DNA of 64,000 bases from Salegentibacter lacus (GTDB taxonomy: Bacteria; Bacteroidota; Bacteroidia; Flavobacteriales; Flavobacteriaceae): NCBI RefSeq assembly GCF_020164555.1, contig NZ_JAIQZB010000013.1:62001-126000 (forward strand). Reading direction: 5' to 3'. Positions 8,783-16,443 of the stretch are shown here, piece after piece. Each line of letters starts with the position of its first letter. Position 1 is the stretch's first letter. The translations under genes were made by a program, and so were the position numbers. The notes under the pieces are model-generated. The model did no database searches. It saw only the letters and a list, made by a program, of their open reading frames with translations, and was not told the origin of the DNA.

Positions 8783-9841
8783 TTATTTTTCAGTTTTTGA
8801 ACTTGTAATTATATCCAAAGTTAATCGCTCACCCCGTTCGATATCCTTTATAACCCTTTTGTCCAAAATTTTATTTAAATACTTCGGATGTAGACCAAAC
8901 CCAGGTCTTATAGACCTCACGTTTTTTTTCGTAATAACTTCCCCCGCTTTTATATCTTCAACTATGTACAAAGACCTGGAAAAATCCCTTCCTTTTTTTT
9001 GCTTTTCAGTTAAGGTATAATCTACTTTTCCAATCGCTTTTTCCGCTTCTCTAACAGCCTTTACCATTTCGGTAAACTCCAGCTCATCCATGGAAAAAGA
9101 GGCGTCCGGACCGCCAATAGATTTATCCAGAATAAAATGTTTTTCGATGATTTTAGCACCAAAACAAGTGGCTACCACAGGAACCGTATTTCCCATTGTG
9201 TGGTCAGACAATCCGGAGATTACTCCATAGCGTTCCGCCAGATCTTTTACCATAACCATATTGGCTTCGTCGATAGGTGCCGGATAAGAGGAAGTACATT
9301 TTAATAAGGCTATATCGTTATTCCCCATTCGTCTGCAGGCATCCAAAGCAAGTTCAATGTCTTCCTGCCCGGCTATTCCGGTAGAAATGATAATAGGCTT
9401 TCCCTTTAAAGCGGTATATTCGATTAAGGGAATATCGGTGATCTCAAAAGAAGCGATCTTATACGCAGGAGTATTTAAACCTTCTAAAAAATCAACCGCT
9501 GTTTTATCAAAAGGAGAGGAAAAACAAACTAATCCTTCTTTTTCTGCAATGTTAAACAGCTGTTCGTGCCACTCCCAGGGAGTATAGGCCTCTTTATAAA
9601 GATCATGTAGGTATTTCCCATCCCAGATCGTACCCTGACTCAACATAAAATCAGGAGATTTTACATTAATGGTCATAGTATCTGCAGTATAAGTCTGCAA
9701 CTTGATGGCATCTGCGCCAGTTCTTTTTGCGGCCTTTATTGTTTCTATTGCTGTATCTAAACTGCCGTTATGGTTTGCAGATAATTCTGCAATAATAAAT
9801 ACCGGGCTATTTTTATCTATATTGAAATCTTTAATTTTCAT
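8783..9841 (-). CDS. pseI: Pseudaminic acid synthase-type (NeuB family)
   Basis: The 352-residue enzyme has the NeuB TIM barrel (residues about 1-270; AELSANHNGSLDTA, DAIKLQTYTADTMT, KIASFEITDIPLI, GLSDHT, EKHFILD) and a C-terminal SAF antifreeze-like domain (about 285-345; GEVITKKNVRSIRPGFGLHP). This family condenses phosphoenolpyruvate with a free 6-deoxy hexosamine derivative to give a nonulosonic acid. YTADTMT and the overall form are closer to PseI than to sialic acid synthases. It is the last gene of the operon that starts with pseB, 55 bp after the PIG-L gene. The exact substrate depends on the unusual formyl/deacetyl steps encoded upstream. Confidence 0.88.
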   Translation of the reverse strand: MKIKDFNIDKNSPVFIIAELSANHNGSLDTAIETIKAAKRTGADAIKLQTYTADTMTINVKSPDFMLSQGTIWDGKYLHDLYKEAYTPWEWHEQLFNIAEKEGLVCFSSPFDKTAVDFLEGLNTPAYKIASFEITDIPLIEYTALKGKPIIISTGIAGQEDIELALDACRRMGNNDIALLKCTSSYPAPIDEANMVMVKDLAERYGVISGLSDHTMGNTVPVVATCFGAKIIEKHFILDKSIGGPDASFSMDELEFTEMVKAVREAEKAIGKVDYTLTEKQKKGRDFSRSLYIVEDIKAGEVITKKNVRSIRPGFGLHPKYLNKILDKRVIKDIERGERLTLDIITSSKTEK

Positions 9842-9896
9842 AGTTTATTTCCTTTTTTTATTTATTGTGACATTATAGTGCCGTTAAATAAGAAGT

Positions 9897-10607
9897 TTAA
9901 TTGATTACCCTCACAATTGAGAAAGCTTCTGCGAAGCTCTTACCTGCAACTATGCCCCATCGCTGCGCCTGGATTTTTAAAGCTTCGGGCGACCTGGGAT
10001 GAGGGTATTCCCGTTTTTCAAACTCATAACTTTCCATACCCTTTATTTTTGCCTTCAAATTTTCTTCAGAAACATCAATAAACATATTGGGTATAAAATG
10101 TTTTGGGTCTGTAGCTGCTCTCCATTCTGTACCCGAAGGAGTTTCAAATGAAATTAAAGTATGTGCTTTCTCTTCTTGCAAAGGACGTGAAGCAGTTAGA
10201 ACTGCCTCAAATGTTCTTTGATGATCTATATTGACATCCCCCAAATGATGAGTAAATATAACCTCAGGCTGAAAAGTGTTCTTTTCTTTTTCAACTATTT
10301 TTATAATATCCAGCAAAGCGACAGTATCAAAACGATTATCTGGAAAATCATATATTCCTACTGATTCATAGCCTATTGCCAAGCGTGCACTCTCTATGTT
10401 ATCCCTATGAATTTGAAGTTCTTTTTCCCATTTCTCAGGATCCCTATCATCCGATCTTGAGGTAATTCCTTCTCCTAATATTACTGCTCTAACAATACAT
10501 CCATATTCTTGTATCAATTTATGCATAGTAGCCCCAACTCCGAGTAATTCATCATCAGGATGGGCTACAATAACTAAGATCCTTTTATTTCTTAATGATT
10601 CTAACAT
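9897..10607 (-). CDS. PIG-L/LmbE family N-deacetylase
   Basis: This 236-residue zinc hydrolase has AHPDDE at residues 15-20 and THHLGD with DHQ at 119-130, the metal ligands and catalytic residues of the PIG-L/LmbE family. Members remove N-acetyl (or other N-acyl) groups from amino sugars or their conjugates. ATG 10607 overlaps the upstream formyltransferase gene by 23 bp, which shows co-translation in the pse operon. By inference it strips an N-acetyl group from a nonulosonate precursor or product so that another acyl group can be installed. A deacetylase is not part of the standard six-step pseudaminic pathway. Confidence 0.85.
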   Translation of the reverse strand: MLESLRNKRILVIVAHPDDELLGVGATMHKLIQEYGCIVRAVILGEGITSRSDDRDPEKWEKELQIHRDNIESARLAIGYESVGIYDFPDNRFDTVALLDIIKIVEKEKNTFQPEVIFTHHLGDVNIDHQRTFEAVLTASRPLQEEKAHTLISFETPSGTEWRAATDPKHFIPNMFIDVSEENLKAKIKGMESYEFEKREYPHPRSPEALKIQAQRWGIVAGKSFAEAFSIVRVIN

Positions 10608-11274
10608 CTGCTATAATTTCCTTTTCTGATTTTAATGAAGCCCTTGTAAATTCAAATCGAAACTCCTCCGTTTCAATAAATGCCGGTGGATAACCCTCAC
10701 AATCGAGCATTCTTATATGATCAAATATTTGTGAAATATCCTTTAAAGAGTCTACATTACCTTCGTTAGGTTTTCTTCGTTTAAATTCCACAACCTTACC
10801 TTCCTGAGAGACCGGACTTAAACCTTTTTCCACGATCTCTATTATCATTTCCTCGACTATATCTTTACTTCTCAAAAAGATTTCCTGAGCCGTCCCATAT
10901 AAACTCAGAGGCCTTTTTAAGTATATTGGACCAGTATCCAAACCAGCTTCAACTTTAAGTGCTGAAATTTTGGTATCTGTATGACCATTTACAATTAAAT
11001 TCTGAAGGGGACTTCCACCTCGTCCATAAGGCAGATCTGTCATATGGAAAACTATACATTCAAAATTTTTAAAAATTGTTGAAGGGATAATATAAGACCA
11101 GTGGGGTATAAATATTTTGTGAGGATTAATTTTATCCAACATAACTTTGGTAAAATCTTTCCTTTTGTCAATTAATAACCAATTTTCGGTATCAAAATAC
11201 TCAATAAGAGAATGAAATAATTCTTTATGCCACTTCTTCTCTGTTACTATAAGATAGGTTTTTTGATTATTCAT
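10585..11274 (-). CDS. pseJ: PseJ-like amino-sugar N-formyltransferase
   Basis: Starting at ATG 11274 (a TTG at 11286 would add four residues but lies inside the preceding gene), the product is 229 residues. FHMTDLPYGRGGSPLQNLI at about 76-94 and AGLDTGPIY at 110-118 carry the catalytic His and Asp of N10-formyl-THF-dependent transferases. The canonical Asn two residues before the His is replaced (VFH), as I recall for the PseJ type that formylates the 4-amino group of UDP-4-amino-6-deoxy-AltNAc. There is no large C-terminal tRNA-binding domain. It lies between the tandem GNAT and PIG-L genes, overlapping both. It could replace the usual PseH acetylation and yield an N-formyl nonulosonate. 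Confidence 0.75.
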   Translation of the reverse strand: MNNQKTYLIVTEKKWHKELFHSLIEYFDTENWLLIDKRKDFTKVMLDKINPHKIFIPHWSYIIPSTIFKNFECIVFHMTDLPYGRGGSPLQNLIVNGHTDTKISALKVEAGLDTGPIYLKRPLSLYGTAQEIFLRSKDIVEEMIIEIVEKGLSPVSQEGKVVEFKRRKPNEGNVDSLKDISQIFDHIRMLDCEGYPPAFIETEEFRFEFTRASLKSEKEIIADVRIIKK

Positions 11275-12256
11275 GCCTAAACTCAATTATTTCTGAATTT
11301 TCCTCGCTAATATTTTTTGATATAAACCCTAATTTTTGGAATATTTTAATTGAACCTATATTATCAGATCTAACCTGGGCCTTCAGTGGTGATTTTTTAT
11401 AATTCATTATTTCCCTAATAATTTTCTCTCCAAATCCTTTCCCCCTGTATGGCTTACTTATAGAGTAATCAATCAACCAATCTCCATTGATATAATCTAA
11501 TCTTGATTGACCTATAGGTACATCTTTATATACCCAAATATTCAACAATGTTTGGGTATTAAAAAGTTGGTTATAAAACCAGTTTAAATGATCCTCCCAG
11601 ATAATTATATCTGTGGATAATGAGTTTCTTCTTACTGTTGGATCATTCACCCAATTATATAGTAATTTAGCATCACTGAAAGCTGCTTTTCTACAATAAA
11701 AATCGCTTAATATTTTTGAATGAATAACGACATCAATAAAATTATCATCAAAATGACAATGGTTTTTTAAAGTAGCTTCTAAATAATATCCACAACTCTC
11801 CAATGCCGTGTATAGCTCCGGTCTCAAATCAAATGCATAAGTGTAAATTTTATGTAGTTTCAATTCTTTTAATGCTACTTCTTCGATAAGTGTCAAATAA
11901 CTTGTCCAATGATCCTTAAAAAGTTCTGTATCAAATTCAGTATTTAAAACGAATGAAATTTCAGCATTTTTATCTATCCAATTTATATGTACCAAGCCAC
12001 CATAACCAATGCAATTTTCACCTTCCAAATAGGAAAATAAAATTTGTTCGGGTTTATCCTGATGAAATAGTTGGGCTATTACAGTATCAAAATAACTATC
12101 CTGTTTTTCCTTAGTTAATACTTCATTTTGCCTCAAATGATACATCTGCTCGTTACGCCATTTCATAATAGCATAACGATCTTCCTTCCGGATAGGTACT
12201 ATTGAATAGTCCCCAACTGAAAAAACTTGCTTATTAAGAATTTTGTAAGAGTTCAT
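11267..12256 (-). CDS. Tandem GNAT acyltransferase
   Basis: The 329-residue protein contains two GNAT domains. Residues about 15-160 form a RimJ-like domain (MKWRNEQMYHLRQ, GGLVHINWIDKNAEISFVL). Residues about 170-325 form a second domain (YNWVNDPTVRRNS, PIGQSRLDYINGDWLIDYSI, then the acetyl-CoA loop YRGKGFGEKIIREI). The second domain resembles the acetyltransferase often fused to PseG hydrolase in Bacteroidota, yet no PseG domain is present. It overlaps pseF by 23 bp and the formyltransferase gene by 8 bp. Likely it N- or O-acetylates a pseudaminic acid precursor (a PseH-type role); which domain does what is not decidable here. Confidence 0.72.
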   Translation of the reverse strand: MNSYKILNKQVFSVGDYSIVPIRKEDRYAIMKWRNEQMYHLRQNEVLTKEKQDSYFDTVIAQLFHQDKPEQILFSYLEGENCIGYGGLVHINWIDKNAEISFVLNTEFDTELFKDHWTSYLTLIEEVALKELKLHKIYTYAFDLRPELYTALESCGYYLEATLKNHCHFDDNFIDVVIHSKILSDFYCRKAAFSDAKLLYNWVNDPTVRRNSLSTDIIIWEDHLNWFYNQLFNTQTLLNIWVYKDVPIGQSRLDYINGDWLIDYSISKPYRGKGFGEKIIREIMNYKKSPLKAQVRSDNIGSIKIFQKLGFISKNISEENSEIIEFRHE

Positions 12257-12926
12257 ATTTTATTTCTGCGATTTTCCAATCTGTCTCGTTATCTATATCC
12301 TGCGCTTCCAATTCATCAATGATTATGGCTCCGGTACTTTCAGTAAAAATGCTTTTATCCCTTTTAAAATGTTCGGTTTGAATAAAGTAAAACTGTCCGG
12401 CATCATGATATGCTTTTTCAAGATCCTGGGAACGCGAGTTTTCGAATTCGGGATAGAAAAAATGAAGCTTATTGTTTTCTATTTTTAAAGATCTTTGAAT
12501 AGGATAACTAAATGGAAGTACAGGAAATACAGCATCTAAATTTTCCTCGATTAATTTTTCAAAAGCTTCTAATAATTTGACTTTGGTTACAAAAGCTGCG
12601 GTGGGATAAATACAGCACATATTTTCAAAATCCTTTCCCAGTTTTTTGTAATCTTCCATAACTTCCAGAAGAACATCAACAGTGGTAGCAAAATCATCGG
12701 CAGCTTCCTTACTTCTCATAAAAGGAACAGCAGCCCCGTATTTCCTTCCTATTTCAGCAATTTCCTCATCGTCGGTTGAAATCATAACCTCATCAAAAAG
12801 CTTACTTTCTAAGGCGGCTTCGATTGCATAAGCTATTATAGGTTTTCCCATAAAATCCTTAATATTCTTCCTGGGAATACGTTTGCTCCCACCACGGGCC
12901 GGTATTATGCATAAATTTTTACTCAT
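12234..12926 (-). CDS. pseF: CMP-pseudaminic acid cytidylyltransferase-type
   Basis: This is a 230-residue CMP-sugar synthase: MSKNLCIIPARGGSKRIPRK is the CTP-binding N-terminus, followed by GKPIIAYAIEAAL and STDDEEIA. Length fits PseF, NeuA and LegF. ATG 12926 overlaps the pseC stop (12919-12921) by 8 bp. It activates the nonulosonic acid with CTP before transfer. The presence of pseB and pseC in the same operon favours the pseudaminic rather than the legionaminic branch. Confidence 0.87.
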   Translation of the reverse strand: MSKNLCIIPARGGSKRIPRKNIKDFMGKPIIAYAIEAALESKLFDEVMISTDDEEIAEIGRKYGAAVPFMRSKEAADDFATTVDVLLEVMEDYKKLGKDFENMCCIYPTAAFVTKVKLLEAFEKLIEENLDAVFPVLPFSYPIQRSLKIENNKLHFFYPEFENSRSQDLEKAYHDAGQFYFIQTEHFKRDKSIFTESTGAIIIDELEAQDIDNETDWKIAEIKYELLQNS

Positions 12927-14130
12927 CAAAGAATTCTCTAATTTTTTGAATTACAAAGTCCTGTTCTTCTTCCTGCAAAGTAGGAAACATTGGTAAACTT
13001 ATGCAATGCTTGTAATAGTTTTCAGCTATTGGCAAATCTCCTTCCTGCCATCCCATTTCACGATAATAAGGCATTAAATGACAAGGGATATAATGTATTT
13101 GCGCAAAAATTTTATTTTCTCTTAAATAATTATACAAACCCAACCTGTCTTCAACCTCAAGTACATACAAATGATAGGCATGGCCTTCGATAACTCCTGA
13201 TTGACCTTTAATAAAATCCTTGCTTTTAAAGGCTTCAAAATAACGTTTGGTGATATTTCTTCTTTGCTTCAATCCTTCATCAGCTCTCTTTAACTGACTG
13301 CTTCCCAATGCCGCCTGGAAATCGGTTAGCCGGTAATTATAACCTAATTCCTGCATTTCCATGTACCAACCGGGATATCGGGATTCGGGATTCGGGATTC
13401 GGGATTCGTCAGTACCTATAGCAAATTCTGGTGTATTTTTATATTTATCTTCATCCTTTACTATTCCGTGGGTTCTTAATCGGAGAAGCCTTTCATATAG
13501 TTTCTCATCATTTGTGGTAATCATTCCACCTTCGCCACTGGCTATATGTTTAACGGGATGAAATGAAAATATTGCCAAGTCGGCAAAGTTTCCATTTCCG
13601 CAGTATTGTTTTTCCTCTTTTGAGTCTGTAAAAAATCCCCCGGGTGCATGGCAGGCATCTTCAATGATCCATAGGTCGTATTCATCAGCCAATTCCCTGA
13701 ATTCTTCCAGATTTACCGCGCTACCGGCAAAATCTACAGGAATAATTCCTTTATAGATTCCTTTAGGAGAATTTTCAAGTAATTCCCTAACTTTATTAAT
13801 ATCCAGTAAATAAGTTTCAGGATCTATATCGGCAAAAACCACTTCTCCCCCACAATATCGAACACAATTAGCTGAAGCCGCAAAGGTAATAGGCGTGGTT
13901 ATCACCTTATCCCCGGGCTGCACATTCATGGCCATGGCACAAAGATGAAGCGCCGCAGTACCGTTTGAAACCGCCACTGCGTATTTACTATTTACATAAG
14001 TACCAAAGGCTTCTTCAAACTCAGCGATTCGGGGTCCCTGCGTGAGATAATCAGATTTTAGGGTACTTACAACGGCCTCTATATCTTCTTCCGTAATATT
14101 TTGGCGACCGTATGGTATTGGCTTGTTCAT
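12919..14130 (-). CDS. pseC: UDP-4-amino-6-deoxy-AltNAc aminotransferase PseC with repeat-coded insert
   Basis: The 403-residue DegT-type PLP enzyme carries NGTAALHL, EDACHAPGG and the Schiff-base lysine in FSFHPVKHIASGEGG. It aminates C4 of the PseB product. Between HGIVKDEDKY and WYMEMQELGYNYRLTD it has about 20 residues not expected in the family, encoded in part by tandem CGGGATT repeats at 13379-13406. The repeat currently keeps frame, but a gain or loss of one 7-bp unit would frameshift the enzyme. ATG 14130 is 3 bp after the pseB stop, and the 3' end overlaps pseF. Confidence 0.88.
   Translation of the reverse strand: MNKPIPYGRQNITEEDIEAVVSTLKSDYLTQGPRIAEFEEAFGTYVNSKYAVAVSNGTAALHLCAMAMNVQPGDKVITTPITFAASANCVRYCGGEVVFADIDPETYLLDINKVRELLENSPKGIYKGIIPVDFAGSAVNLEEFRELADEYDLWIIEDACHAPGGFFTDSKEEKQYCGNGNFADLAIFSFHPVKHIASGEGGMITTNDEKLYERLLRLRTHGIVKDEDKYKNTPEFAIGTDESRIPNPESRYPGWYMEMQELGYNYRLTDFQAALGSSQLKRADEGLKQRRNITKRYFEAFKSKDFIKGQSGVIEGHAYHLYVLEVEDRLGLYNYLRENKIFAQIHYIPCHLMPYYREMGWQEGDLPIAENYYKHCISLPMFPTLQEEEQDFVIQKIREFFDE
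13379..13406. repeat. Tandem CGGGATT heptanucleotide repeat inside pseC
   Basis: Four perfect head-to-tail copies of CGGGATT lie at 13379-13406, preceded by a degenerate copy at 13371-13378. The unit length is not a multiple of three, so slipped-strand changes by one unit would switch the pseC frame. The block encodes part of a Ser/Pro/Arg-rich loop insert. Confidence 0.9.
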
Positions 14131-14133
14131 AAA

Positions 14134-15147
14134 TTAAACTTCAAATGTTGGATCAACGTGTTCTTTAATTAAATTCCTCAAATCTTCTATTGATTCCCAC
14201 TCCTCATTTTCTGCTGAGTTATATTGAAATCCGGGTTTTACTTTTTTCGCTTTAAATTTTTCTATAAATTCTTCCAATTTCCATTTATGTGTAGACGGCA
14301 GAATAGTGTAATATTTTCCTAGATCATAAGTATAGTATGAATCTGAATCGGTGATCATCTCTTCGTGGATTTTCTCCCCGGGCCTAATCCCAACTACCGG
14401 TTTTTCACATTCCGGACCTATGGCTTCAGCGACATCTAAAATTTTATAAGAAGGAATTTTAGGTACAAAGATTTCTCCGCCCCAGGCATGTTCTAAAGCA
14501 TGCATAACCATATCCACCCCTCCCTGAAGGGAAATATTAAACCTGGTCATAGTAGAATCTGTTATGGGCAATACCCCTTCTTTCTTCTTTTTCAGGAAAA
14601 AAGGAATGACAGAACCATTTGAACCCATTACGTTGCCATAACGCACCACCGAAAATTTAATTGGATTCCACCCGGTAATATTGTTAGCGGCCACAAATAA
14701 TTTATCTGAAGCCAATTTAGTTGCTCCATATAAATTAATAGGAGCAGCAGCTTTGTCGGTAGAAAGGGCTACCACTCGTTCTACTTCAGTTTCCAAACAG
14801 GCATTAATTATATTCTCGGCACCCATGATATTTGTTTTCACACATTCCATAGGATTATATTCCGCAATGGGAACATGTTTCATAGCTGCGGCGTGAATTA
14901 CATAATCTATCCCCTTTAATGCCCTTTTAACTCTAGCTTCATCCCTAACATCTCCTATAAAAAATCTTATTTGAGGAAATTTATTTGTAGGATAATCCTG
15001 GGCCATTTCGAACTGTTTTTGTTCATCCCTGGAAAAAATTACGACTTTTTTTATATTTGGGTGTAATCTTAGAATGTGACTAGTTAGAGCTTTTCCCAAA
15101 GAACCAGTACCCCCGGTAATTAAAATAGATTTATCTTTTAATGTCAT
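14134..15147 (-). CDS. pseB: UDP-GlcNAc 4,6-dehydratase (5-inverting) PseB
   Basis: The 337-residue short-chain dehydrogenase/reductase has the NAD-binding GGTGSLGKAL at about residues 12-21, AAMKHVP, LSTDKAA and YGATK with the catalytic Lys, followed by a C-terminal PGEKIHEEMI. The YGATK form and compact size match PseB/FlaA1-type soluble inverting dehydratases rather than large membrane-bound dehydratases. It performs the first step of pseudaminic acid synthesis and is the first gene of a seven-gene run with overlaps or gaps of a few bases. Confidence 0.9.
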   Translation of the reverse strand: MTLKDKSILITGGTGSLGKALTSHILRLHPNIKKVVIFSRDEQKQFEMAQDYPTNKFPQIRFFIGDVRDEARVKRALKGIDYVIHAAAMKHVPIAEYNPMECVKTNIMGAENIINACLETEVERVVALSTDKAAAPINLYGATKLASDKLFVAANNITGWNPIKFSVVRYGNVMGSNGSVIPFFLKKKKEGVLPITDSTMTRFNISLQGGVDMVMHALEHAWGGEIFVPKIPSYKILDVAEAIGPECEKPVVGIRPGEKIHEEMITDSDSYYTYDLGKYYTILPSTHKWKLEEFIEKFKAKKVKPGFQYNSAENEEWESIEDLRNLIKEHVDPTFEV

Positions 15148-15169
15148 AATATTTTATTATTTTTCATAA

Positions 15170-16276
15170 TTAAATTAACGATTTCACTTCGTAATTCATT
15201 TTCTCTACATAATGTTCAATTGAAAATTTAGAGTGAAAAGTATCAATAGAATTTGCAGAAAATTGTTCATATTCTACACCTGACATCTCAATAGCATACG
15301 TTAAGATATTAAGGGTAGAGTTAATGTTGTTAAAATTCACGAGAAAACCATTCTCCCTATTCCTTATAATCTCAGGTATTCCTCCAACATCCGATCCTAT
15401 TACGGGTAAACCTAATGACATAGCCTCTAATAACGAAACTCCTAATGCTTCATGATATGAACTGTTAATATAGAAATCTGCTGCTTCATAATAAAAACGT
15501 AATTGATGTTGAAACCCCATAAATTTCACATTATTAGTTAATCCTAATCTATCAACTTCATTTTTAAGCTCTTGCATAAGTTCACCATCACCTATTAACC
15601 AAAATTCCCAATTTTTATTTAAATACTTCAACTTTTCAAATATTTGTAATATTCTATTTAATCCTTTCACTGGAGTAAACCTGCATGCCGTTATAAAAAT
15701 GGTTGTTTCACCCTTTATCTTTTGTTTAATTGAAACGTCCGAAAAACCTTCGATACCAGAATGAACAACAACTGTATTTTTATTTTTTAAATTTTTAAAC
15801 GTTTTGGCCACTCTAATTGCAGCACTGGATACTCCAATAATTTTATCGGCTATATAATTATTGAAAAATTCCTCAAATCTACTTCCCCAAGTTACAACCA
15901 TTTGTTCACCGGTTCTATCCTGGGCATTGTGAATAGTTCCCAAGACACGAAATTTAGTCAGTATACGAGTTAGACTTACTATTATTTTATCAGGTGTGAA
16001 ATTGGCAGAAACTAAATCTATTTTATGCTTAATGATAAATTTTCTTAGTTTTAAGACAGCTGATAATACATCTTTTTTTCCTTCATAATTTATTCGTTCA
16101 ATTCTGATTCCTGCATTTAAAAAACGCTCAAGCATATCTTCATTCGGTCCGAAATAAACAACGAAGACATTCATTCTTTCGTTAAGAGCTGGAGCAGTTT
16201 GTAAAACTAAATTAGAAATACCGCCGAAATGCAAATCAACAAGAGTAATCAAAATATTAGGTCGTGTCTTTTTCAA
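15170..16276 (-). CDS. Glycosyltransferase family 4
   Basis: The 368-residue GT4 enzyme has an FGGISNL turn near the N-terminus, CRFTPVKGLNRIL, GDGELMQEL, and NSSYHEALGVSLLEAMSLGL followed by DVGGIPEII (donor site with the E-x7-E pair). The only sensible start is TTG 16276, which overlaps the TGA of a small upstream frame (16273-16275), so translational coupling is likely. It probably assembles the repeat unit on the lipid carrier before flipping by the ABC transporter encoded just upstream. Confidence 0.86.
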   Translation of the reverse strand: MKKTRPNILITLVDLHFGGISNLVLQTAPALNERMNVFVVYFGPNEDMLERFLNAGIRIERINYEGKKDVLSAVLKLRKFIIKHKIDLVSANFTPDKIIVSLTRILTKFRVLGTIHNAQDRTGEQMVVTWGSRFEEFFNNYIADKIIGVSSAAIRVAKTFKNLKNKNTVVVHSGIEGFSDVSIKQKIKGETTIFITACRFTPVKGLNRILQIFEKLKYLNKNWEFWLIGDGELMQELKNEVDRLGLTNNVKFMGFQHQLRFYYEAADFYINSSYHEALGVSLLEAMSLGLPVIGSDVGGIPEIIRNRENGFLVNFNNINSTLNILTYAIEMSGVEYEQFSANSIDTFHSKFSIEHYVEKMNYEVKSLI

Positions 16277-16383
16277 AATATTACATCTAAATTACTTATA
16301 AACCCACAAATTTCTTGATGATACAAGCGGATATCTTCCTCAAATAAACCTTTATATCTCCCTATTAAATTTAATATATTCAT
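16273..16383 (-). pseudogene. N-terminal remnant of a nucleotide-sugar epimerase/dehydratase
   Basis: ATG 16383 opens a 36-codon frame that stops at TGA 16273-16275. Its start, MNILNLIGRYKGLFEEDIRL, resembles the N-terminal leader helix that I recall before the Rossmann GGAGSIG motif in a family of capsular CapD-like epimerases/dehydratases in Bacteroidota. The frame ends just where that motif would begin. It therefore looks like a gene cut off at its 5' end whose start now leads into the TTG of the glycosyltransferase. It might still be translated as a leader peptide. Confidence 0.4.
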
Positions 16384-16443
16384 TATAAAAAAATTTTATT
16401 TTGTACAAATATCAATAACAGTTTAGTGTTAAATTTTCTATTA

